Made by a program: the position numbers and the translations under genes. Positions 8,703 through 14,923 of a stretch of DNA of 32,346 nucleotides are shown piece by piece. The first letter of the stretch is position 1. Each line of letters starts with the position of its first letter. The stretch spans positions 1-32,346 of the forward strand of contig JAUXXX010000072.1 of NCBI GenBank assembly GCA_030684695.1, given 5' to 3'. Source of the DNA: a bacterium. Lineage in GTDB: Bacteria > Bacillota_I > Bacilli_A > Izemoplasmatales > Hujiaoplasmataceae. The notes under the pieces are model-generated. The model saw only the letters and a program-made list of their open reading frames with translations. It had not been told where the DNA came from and did no database searches.

Positions 8703-9386
8703 GTGAAATATTACGCATTGGCTATTGATGGACCTGCAGGTGCAGGAAAATCAACGGTTGCGAAAATGCTAGCAGCAAGATTACATTATACTTACATCGA
8801 TACTGGAGCCATGTATCGAGCAACTACTTATAAGGCGCTAAAACTTAAAGTGGATATCACCAATCCAGACTCGTTTCAGTTTCTAGAAGATACCGAGATG
8901 ACGTTTGTGGACGGCGTTTTGTTCATGGATGGGCTCGATGTTACTCAAAAGATTCGCACCAATCAAGTATCAAACAATGTGTCAATTGTTGCTAGTCACA
9001 TACCGGTTCGCAATAAACTGGTAGAAATACAACAATCCATTTCTCATACCACCAATGTGGTCATGGATGGAAGAGACATTGGAACGGTTGTTCTACCGCA
9101 TGCGGATTTAAAAATTTATATGACCGCCACTGTCGAAGAACGTGCAAGAAGAAGACATGAAGAAAATCTAAGTATTGGCATCGAATCAAACTATGAATCA
9201 TTAATGAAAGAAATTCAACGAAGAGATAAAATTGACTCTTCGAGAGCATACAATCCCTTAAAACAAGCACAAGATGCAATCTACCTCGATACATCATCGC
9301 TAGACATCGAAGAAGTTGCAGACAAAATATATCTACTATTTCAACTGATCATCGATCGAAAGGATGAAACCCATGGAACAATTTAG
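8703..9386 (+). CDS. cmk: (d)CMP kinase
   Basis: Cmk phosphorylates CMP and dCMP with ATP. The P-loop is GPAGAGKSTVAK (residues 9-20), followed by YIDTGAMYRA, the conserved DGRDIGTVVLP motif, the ERARRR lid and DSSRAYNPL near the C-terminus. It has 227 residues, as usual. Translation starts at GTG, 7 bases after GGAGG at 8691-8695. It overlaps the S1-domain gene by 14 bases, so the two are coupled. The order rluB, cmk, S1 protein, der, HU matches Bacillus (rluB, cmk, ypfD, der, hbs) with the genes in between lost. Confidence 0.97.
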   Translation: MKYYALAIDGPAGAGKSTVAKMLAARLHYTYIDTGAMYRATTYKALKLKVDITNPDSFQFLEDTEMTFVDGVLFMDGLDVTQKIRTNQVSNNVSIVASHIPVRNKLVEIQQSISHTTNVVMDGRDIGTVVLPHADLKIYMTATVEERARRRHEENLSIGIESNYESLMKEIQRRDKIDSSRAYNPLKQAQDAIYLDTSSLDIEEVADKIYLLFQLIIDRKDETHGTI

Positions 9387-10788
9387 CGAAATGAAAGAAT
9401 TTAAAGTAGGAAGTATCGTCAAAGGAACTGTGTTAAGAGTAACCGATAATGAAGTGTTGGTCGACATTGGTTATGCATTTGAAGGTTCTATTTACAAAGA
9501 CCACCTAAGTTTAAACAAAGTAAATAACTGTCGTGATTTTTGTAAAGTAGGCGATGAAATTGAAGCCAAAATCACCAAAATTAGTCATGGTGATGATAAA
9601 AATATCTTGATGTTATCTCGTTTGGACATTGAAAAAAAAGACATCGTTAATCAATTCCGTTATCAATTAGAAATTGACAAAATTGTCGAAGCGAAAGTGA
9701 AAAAAGACATCGATGCTGGGTTGTTACTTGATTTTCATGGAACAGAAATGTTCTTACCAGCTTCGTTGATAGACCTGCAAAAAATAGATCCCAAAACACT
9801 ACTGAACAAAACTGTAACTGTAAAAGTGATTGACATGCGGGAAGAACGCGGAAGAATGAAAGTTGTCGTTAGCCGGAAACAAGCACAATACGACTTATTA
9901 AAGCAAAAAGAAAAATCAGATCGTGATGAGCGTCGCTCCAAAGAAAAAGCGGAGTTTGAAACGTATACTGTTGGACAAGTCCTATCAGGTTCTGTCACTA
10001 AACTGCTTGATTTTGGTGCTGTTGTTCAGCTTGGTGAAATGGTTGATGGATTGCTTCATATTTCTGAGGCTTCTCACTATCATGTAAAGTCTATTCAAGA
10101 GCTGTTTACACTTGGACAAGTTATTGACGTCCAAATCATTAAAATTTCGGACAAAAAGCTTTCTTTATCTGTAAAATCGTTACAACCCACTCCATGGCAA
10201 TTGTTTATGGAAAAGCATCAAGTGGGCGAAAAAGTGACTGCTGTTGTAGTCAAGAAAATGCAAAATGGGATGCTTTTAGAAGTGGAACGCGAAGTATCAG
10301 GTTTAATTTCTAAATTTGATTACTCTTGGAACATCAATGAAAATCTCGCTGGCAAGGTCCAATTAGGTGAAAAAGTAGAAGTACAGATTACTTCGATTGA
10401 TCCAGTTAAACAACAATTTACCTTATCCAAAAAACATCTCGAATACAATCCTTGGGCAGATATTCATTTCCAACAAGGAGAACATATCAGCGGAACGGTG
10501 AAAACCATTCAAGAAAAAGGGGCCATCATTGAAGTGAATGGTGTAGAAGGATACTTACCAATTTCTGAATTATCCGATGACCGTGTCGAAAAAGTAGATT
10601 CGATTATTAAAGTGGGAGAAATACATACACTCGAAGTCGTTGAATGCTACCCCAAAGAGTGGAAATTAAAACTTTCTTTACGCCGCGTCTTACAAAAAGA
10701 AAGTCAAAAAGAATACGATGCAATTAAAAAAGATAACGTATCAGGAAATCAACCTCTTGCCGACCTTTTTTCTAAATTTAAAAAATAA
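9373..10788 (+). CDS. rpsA: S1-domain RNA-binding protein (ribosomal protein S1 / YpfD homologue)
   Basis: The protein is made of S1/OB RNA-binding repeats. I count five: about residues 8-75, 95-160, 195-265, 282-350 and 366-440. The third (GQVLSGSVTKLLDFGAVVQL with GLLHISE) and fifth (GAIIEVNGVEGYLPISELS) are the most canonical. The start is put at 9373 because AAAGGA lies 9 bases upstream; ATG 9364 overlaps that site. That gives 471 residues, longer than the four-repeat YpfD type and shorter than six-repeat E. coli S1. It probably assists mRNA binding or translation. Whether it is a true ribosomal protein in this lineage is uncertain. Confidence 0.92.
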   Translation: MEQFSEMKEFKVGSIVKGTVLRVTDNEVLVDIGYAFEGSIYKDHLSLNKVNNCRDFCKVGDEIEAKITKISHGDDKNILMLSRLDIEKKDIVNQFRYQLEIDKIVEAKVKKDIDAGLLLDFHGTEMFLPASLIDLQKIDPKTLLNKTVTVKVIDMREERGRMKVVVSRKQAQYDLLKQKEKSDRDERRSKEKAEFETYTVGQVLSGSVTKLLDFGAVVQLGEMVDGLLHISEASHYHVKSIQELFTLGQVIDVQIIKISDKKLSLSVKSLQPTPWQLFMEKHQVGEKVTAVVVKKMQNGMLLEVEREVSGLISKFDYSWNINENLAGKVQLGEKVEVQITSIDPVKQQFTLSKKHLEYNPWADIHFQQGEHISGTVKTIQEKGAIIEVNGVEGYLPISELSDDRVEKVDSIIKVGEIHTLEVVECYPKEWKLKLSLRRVLQKESQKEYDAIKKDNVSGNQPLADLFSKFKK

Positions 10789-10806
10789 TGTGTAAGGAGG
10801 ACTAAG

Positions 10807-12114
10807 ATGTTACCAAGTGTAGCCATTGTTGGAAGACCCAATGTTGGAAAATCCACCATTTTCAATCGTCTTTTAGGCGAACGAAAAGCAATAACTGATG
10901 ATCAACCTGGAGTAACCCGCGATCGGATCTATGCCAAAACATCCTGGTTGGGTCGCAGTTTCTCGATTATCGATACCGGTGGTATCGAAATTTCAAACGC
11001 ACCATTTTTGACGGAAATCCGTGCTCAAGTTGAAATTGCTTTAGAAGAAAGTCAAGTTGTTGTGTTTGTTGTCGATGCAAAAACAGGACTCATTGGCGAT
11101 GATTTTGAAGTAATGAGATTACTCTATTCTTGTGGAAAACCAGTCATCATTGCCGCAAATAAATCAGATAATCAAAAAACAGCAGAAAACATTTATGATT
11201 TCTATCAATTAGGAGCCACCGATGTCGTTGCTGTATCTGGTGCACATGGCATTGGAATTGGAGACTTACTCGATAAAATCATTGCCTTTTTACCAGACGA
11301 AATCGATGAACCATATCAAGAAAACGATATAAAAATTGCCATTATTGGACGTCCAAATGTTGGAAAATCCAGTTTAACAAATGCAATTCTTGGAAACGAA
11401 AGAGTCATAGTCTCCGATATTCAAGGAACGACTACTGACGCAATTGATACGGTCATTGAAAAAGATGGTCAACAATACGTTGTTATTGATACTGCAGGTC
11501 TACGGAAACGAGGAAAAATCTTTGAATCTGTCGATAAGTACGCAGCACTACGCTCCATGCAAGCCATTGAACGAAGTGATGTTTGTTTAATGATTCTTGA
11601 TGCAGTCACAGGCATTCAAGAACAAGACAAGCACATTGCAGGATATGCACTTGAAGCAGGAAAAGCAATGATTATTGTTGTAAATAAGTGGGATGGGATT
11701 CAAAAAGACGACCACACCATGAATGAATGGACAGAAAACTTACGTATTGAGTTTCAATTTTTAACATACATCCCTATCGTGTTTTTATCTGCTTTGACCA
11801 AGGCACGCTTAAAAACATTGTTTCCTTCCATCAAACAATCGTATGATAACTATGTAAAACGGATTTCAACGAGTGCTTTAAATGAAGTAATTTCTGAAGC
11901 AATGGAGATCAATCCACCCAAAGAACACAATCAAAATAAGGTCAAAGTTTATTATGCAACACAAGTAGCTTCTAAATGTCCTACTTTTGTATTGTTTGTT
12001 AACGATACAAATTGTATGCATTTCAGTTATTACAGATATTTGGAAAACCGGTTACGTGAACGTTTCGATTTTTTCGGTACTCCAATAAAAATGATATTAA
12101 GAAAACGCGATTAA
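10807..12114 (+). CDS. der: Ribosome assembly GTPase Der (EngA)
   Basis: Der is a tandem GTPase needed for 50S subunit maturation. The first G domain has GRPNVGKSTIFN, the DDQPGVTRDR switch, DTGG and NKSD. The second has GRPNVGKSSLTN, GTTTDAID, DTAGLRKRG and NKWD. A C-terminal KH-like domain closes the protein. The 435 residues are typical. AAGGAGG is placed 7 bases before the ATG, 18 bases after the S1 gene. A hairpin follows the stop codon. Confidence 0.98.
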   Translation: MLPSVAIVGRPNVGKSTIFNRLLGERKAITDDQPGVTRDRIYAKTSWLGRSFSIIDTGGIEISNAPFLTEIRAQVEIALEESQVVVFVVDAKTGLIGDDFEVMRLLYSCGKPVIIAANKSDNQKTAENIYDFYQLGATDVVAVSGAHGIGIGDLLDKIIAFLPDEIDEPYQENDIKIAIIGRPNVGKSSLTNAILGNERVIVSDIQGTTTDAIDTVIEKDGQQYVVIDTAGLRKRGKIFESVDKYAALRSMQAIERSDVCLMILDAVTGIQEQDKHIAGYALEAGKAMIIVVNKWDGIQKDDHTMNEWTENLRIEFQFLTYIPIVFLSALTKARLKTLFPSIKQSYDNYVKRISTSALNEVISEAMEINPPKEHNQNKVKVYYATQVASKCPTFVLFVNDTNCMHFSYYRYLENRLRERFDFFGTPIKMILRKRD

Positions 12115-12116
12115 CG

Positions 12117-12149
12117 GCCAAATATAGAAAAAAAACGACTATTTTTGGC
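12117..12149. repeat. Inverted repeat just after der
   Basis: GCCAAATATAG (12117-12127) and CTATTTTTGGC (12139-12149) pair with one mismatch around an A-rich loop. It lies between the der stop and the HU promoter. There is no clear T-run after it on the plus strand, so it is a weak candidate for a transcript end. Confidence 0.35.
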
Positions 12150-12156
12150 AAGTTGC

Positions 12157-12185
12157 TTGCAAAGATTCAATCGGATGATTATAAT
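12157..12185 (+). promoter_or_regulatory. Promoter for the HU gene
   Basis: TTGCAA (12157-12162) and TATAAT (12180-12185) are spaced by 17 bases, about 30 bases before the HU ATG. AGGAGG at 12203-12208 then serves translation. Confidence 0.65.
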
Positions 12186-12215
12186 AAGTTTATCAACAAT
12201 ATAGGAGGATTTACC

Positions 12216-12488
12216 ATGAACAAATCCGAACTTGTCGCACGTATCGCTGAACTTGCGGATCTTACTAAAAAGGATTCAGAAAAAGCACTTAATGCTACCG
12301 TTCTTGCCATTCAAGAAGCTCTTGTTAAAGGAGAAAAAGTCATCTTAACTGGGTTTGGAACGTTTGAAGTAAAACAACGTAAAGCTCGCTCAGGGCATGA
12401 CCCTCGTTCTGGGGAACATATTGAGATTCCTTCACTCAAAGCGCCTACCTTTAAATCAGGAAAAGTACTAAAAGAAGTTGTACGTTAA
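12216..12488 (+). CDS. hup: DNA-binding protein HU
   Basis: HU is a dimeric nucleoid protein that bends DNA without strong sequence preference. The 90 residues show the family pattern: MNKSELVARIAELADLTKKDSEKALNA, the core VILTGFGTFEVKQRKAR and the DNA-binding arm with DPRSGEHIEIP. An open frame extends upstream to 12153, but the start at 12216 is set by AGGAGG 7 bases before it and by alignment with HU proteins. It has its own promoter and a strong terminator, so it is expressed alone. Confidence 0.97.
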   Translation: MNKSELVARIAELADLTKKDSEKALNATVLAIQEALVKGEKVILTGFGTFEVKQRKARSGHDPRSGEHIEIPSLKAPTFKSGKVLKEVVR

Positions 12489-12502
12489 ATCTCCATCCAA
12501 TA

Positions 12503-12540
12503 AAAAACTGATTGCTCACAAGCAATCAGTTTTTATTTAT
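12503..12540. terminator. Two-way terminator between the HU and CPBP genes
   Basis: AAAAACTGATTGCT (12503-12516) pairs perfectly with AGCAATCAGTTTTT (12521-12534) around the loop CACA. The A/T-run symmetry serves both converging genes. Confidence 0.92.
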
Positions 12541-12555
12541 TGAGATTTGATTGTT

Positions 12556-13638
12556 CTAAAGAGTGATAAACATCGACAACACATAGATTAAGAAAACTAA
12601 AAAGTTATTTAAAAAGTGCATACCAATGGTAACAAATAGATTTTTTGTTTTGTAATAGAAGTATCCAAAGACGATGCCCATAAGTGCATAAGGGATAATT
12701 TGAATGAAATCGCCACTGAGTACATGCATGAAAGCAAAGATGATACCAGATCCAATGATTGCGACAATCGCTCCGTATTTAGGTTCAATAAAGCCAAAGA
12801 GAACCTTTCGAAATACAAACTCTTCTACAATAGGTGTCACAATACAAAGCAAAATGAACAACATAATGATTACTTGTATATCCGATTGAAATAGCGAACG
12901 GATAGCAAGTTCATTTTCGCTGGTTTCGGTTACTCCAAGTGTTGTTAGTAATAAGTTAGAAAATATCAATGCAAGATATACAGCTCCAAAGCCAAGAAAT
13001 GTTTGACCAATATAATAACTAAGATTCTTAGCATACTTCTTAAAAGCTTGTAACAATGATTTCCAGTCAATTGCAATAAATATAATTGATAAAAGAATCA
13101 TTTGTAGGACATTAATTAAAATTTTAAAGTCGTTCTTTAAATCTAAAGATCTTGAAGTGGCATAGGAATCTGGCATTTCATTAAAGTAAAAAGTGGTTTC
13201 CTTGACCCAAGTTTCATCGATTTGAAAATCAACTTTTGAAATATTAAATCTTCCAAGTGAAACTTCAGAAGTTTGTAAAAACTCAATTTCAAAGATAAAA
13301 TTATCAATGACTTGATTGGATGTATTCGTAAAAGATGTATGTAATACAGCCATATAAGGATACTCGGGATTATCAGACTCAGACAGTACTAGTTCAATTT
13401 CTTGAGAGTCAAGAAGTCCTGCTAATGTGGCATCTTCATTTGGATAAGCTATATTGTAGAATCCGAGCAACAGGGCGATTACTAAGAACATTGATGCAAA
13501 ATAAAGGATGATGATCCATGTATGATTGATTCTTGACTTTACAATATCTTCAAACGATTTCATCTCCTTTTGGGGATTGGAGGGGCTAAAACTAGGTTGT
13601 TGTGGTTTTTTTTCAAATAGATCAGAGTATTCATTCAT
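12556..13638 (-). CDS. CPBP-family intramembrane metalloprotease with an extra N-terminal exported domain
   Basis: The C-terminal half carries the three CPBP (CaaX protease/bacteriocin-processing, Rce1-like) motifs: EEFVFRK near residue 270, FAFMHV with His near 303, and HFLNNF near 340. These bind the catalytic metal inside the membrane. In front are a polar N-terminus, a membrane segment (about 38-60) and roughly 110 residues (65-175), rich in polar and acidic side chains, that should lie outside the cell before the next membrane segment. Length is 360 residues. GAGGTGA is placed 5 bases before the ATG at 13638. It is transcribed alone, opposite to its neighbours. Substrate unknown; family members act in bacteriocin immunity, protein processing or signalling. 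Confidence 0.88.
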   Translation of the reverse strand: MNEYSDLFEKKPQQPSFSPSNPQKEMKSFEDIVKSRINHTWIIILYFASMFLVIALLLGFYNIAYPNEDATLAGLLDSQEIELVLSESDNPEYPYMAVLHTSFTNTSNQVIDNFIFEIEFLQTSEVSLGRFNISKVDFQIDETWVKETTFYFNEMPDSYATSRSLDLKNDFKILINVLQMILLSIIFIAIDWKSLLQAFKKYAKNLSYYIGQTFLGFGAVYLALIFSNLLLTTLGVTETSENELAIRSLFQSDIQVIIMLFILLCIVTPIVEEFVFRKVLFGFIEPKYGAIVAIIGSGIIFAFMHVLSGDFIQIIPYALMGIVFGYFYYKTKNLFVTIGMHFLNNFLVFLIYVLSMFITL

Positions 13639-13659
13639 TTTATCACCTCATGTTTTTCA

Positions 13660-13665
13660 ATTATA
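13660..13665 (-). promoter_or_regulatory. -10 box for the CPBP gene
   Basis: On the minus strand TATAAT (13665-13660) lies about 20 bases before the ATG at 13638. No good -35 is visible. Confidence 0.5.
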
Positions 13666-13700
13666 CCTTAAATAAGTGAGAAATAAAAGATGAAATCTAA

Positions 13701-13772
13701 TAAACGAATCGTTTACTACTTGAATGAGGAGCATTTATTGTTACAAAAAGTTTTCTTAAGAACGATTCGGTT
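13701..13772. promoter_or_regulatory. Pair of related palindromes, possible operator
   Basis: A perfect palindrome TAAACGA-A-TCGTTTA spans 13701-13715. A second site at 13760-13772 matches the core of the first in 11 of 13 bases when read on the opposite strand (AACCGAATCGTTC against AAACGAATCGTTT). Centres are 58 bases apart. Both lie in the 183-base gap between the divergent CPBP gene and rdgB, outside the -10 boxes of both. A regulator binding site is inference. Confidence 0.4.
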
Positions 13773-13786
13773 TTCTTATTCATCAA

Positions 13787-13810
13787 TTCAAAGATATGAT
13801 ATACTTTGAA
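13787..13810. repeat. Inverted repeat around the rdgB -10 box
   Basis: TTCAAAG (13787-13793) and CTTTGAA (13804-13810) flank ten bases that hold most of the rdgB extended -10 element. The arrangement would suit a repressor site, but could be chance in AT-rich DNA. Confidence 0.35.
13797..13805 (+). promoter_or_regulatory. Extended -10 promoter for rdgB
   Basis: TGA-TATACT at 13797-13805 is an extended -10 element 17 bases before the rdgB ATG. AGGTGA follows as ribosome binding site. The -35 is weak. Confidence 0.55.
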
Positions 13811-13821
13811 TAGGTGATTTT

Positions 13822-14430
13822 ATGAAACAAAAAATCTTGATTGCATCAAAGAATCCACATAAGCAGTTGGAGATTCAATCCAAACTATACTTTCTTGATT
13901 GCGAAGTAGTGTCACTACTGGATGTTGATGATGGATTTGAAGTAGCTGAAACTGGATCTACTTTTGAAGAAAATGCGATTTTAAAAGCAACTCTTTATGC
14001 GAGACACTATCAGATGTCTTGTATAGCCGATGATTCAGGCTTATGTGTCAAGGCTTTACATGGGGAACCAGGAGTTTATTCTGCACGTTATTCAAGCGAT
14101 GGTACAGATGAATCAAATCTTCGAAAACTATTAAAAGAAATCAAGCATCATAGTGATCGAAGAGCCGAATTTAAAAGTGTGATTTGTTTTAGCACCAAAG
14201 AAGGAAGTTATCGCTGTTTCTTTGGTAGTATCGAAGGAATGATTGAAGACCATCCCATTTATCAACATGGATTTGGATATGATCCCATTTTTTATGTACC
14301 CTCTATTCAAAAAATGCTGTCTCAATGTACCATTGAAGAAAAGAATCAAATCAGTCATCGGGCAATTGCTCTTCAAAATCTCATGGAAGAAATAGGAGGA
14401 TTCATGAATGAAACTAGTCGTAGTCAGTGA
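13822..14430 (+). CDS. rdgB: dITP/XTP pyrophosphatase RdgB (HAM1 family)
   Basis: RdgB hydrolyses ITP, dITP and XTP to monophosphates and keeps deaminated purines out of nucleic acids. Family motifs: ASKNPHKQLEI at the N-terminus, FEENAILKA, the metal-binding IADDSGLCVKAL, PGVYSARYSS, GFGYDPIF and SHRAIAL. It has 202 residues. AGGTGATTTT precedes the ATG. The phosphodiesterase gene begins 23 bases before its end, a pairing (rdgB with an MJ0936/YfcE-type gene) common in Firmicutes. Confidence 0.97.
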   Translation: MKQKILIASKNPHKQLEIQSKLYFLDCEVVSLLDVDDGFEVAETGSTFEENAILKATLYARHYQMSCIADDSGLCVKALHGEPGVYSARYSSDGTDESNLRKLLKEIKHHSDRRAEFKSVICFSTKEGSYRCFFGSIEGMIEDHPIYQHGFGYDPIFYVPSIQKMLSQCTIEEKNQISHRAIALQNLMEEIGGFMNETSRSQ

Positions 14431-14911
14431 CAACCATCGTGACCAAGACGTACTACAATGGATTGTTGACCATCATCCTAACGCAGACCATTACATTCAT
14501 CTTGGGGATTCGGAGATGAAAGAAGAAACCTTGACTCAATTAGGATTTTATGGGGTACGAGGAAATTATCCGTTCGAACCCAAATTCCCATATGATTTGA
14601 TTACTCAATTCGGTTCTGTGAAAACACTCATTACTCATGGACACCAATATGGTGTAAAACTTGGACTTTATGGTCTTGTAGAAGCTGCACTCACACTAAA
14701 TGTCCAACTTGTCATGTATGGTCATACTCATGATGCGAAGATTAGTGAGTATGAAAATATCCTGTTTTTGAATCCAGGATCTCCAAGTATGGCACGTGGT
14801 GGAAAACCAACATTTGCAACCATCGAAATTGAAGAACAAAGAGTACACATATTGATACACGAAATGTATACCAATGAAGTCTTAGCCCAGTTGGATCGAT
14901 TCACCCAATAG
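14408..14911 (+). CDS. YfcE/MJ0936-type metallophosphodiesterase
   Basis: This is a small calcineurin-like phosphoesterase of 167 residues with all metal-binding motifs: SDNH (D8, H10), HLGD, RGNYP, THGH and GHTH, followed by NPGSPSMARGG, which is typical of the MJ0936 subgroup. Such enzymes cleave phosphodiester bonds in model substrates; the natural substrate is not settled. The start at 14408 is chosen because GGAGGA lies 7 bases upstream and the first residues form the usual first strand (MKLVVVSDNH). It overlaps rdgB by 23 bases and is followed after 12 bases by the large signalling-like gene, so all three may be co-transcribed. Confidence 0.92.
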   Translation: MKLVVVSDNHRDQDVLQWIVDHHPNADHYIHLGDSEMKEETLTQLGFYGVRGNYPFEPKFPYDLITQFGSVKTLITHGHQYGVKLGLYGLVEAALTLNVQLVMYGHTHDAKISEYENILFLNPGSPSMARGGKPTFATIEIEEQRVHILIHEMYTNEVLAQLDRFTQ

Positions 14912-14923
14912 AAAGAGGCCACA

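Noticed and set aside
12700-12894. Plus-strand frames inside the CPBP gene
   Set aside because: They lie opposite the conserved CPBP motifs and have no ribosome sites.
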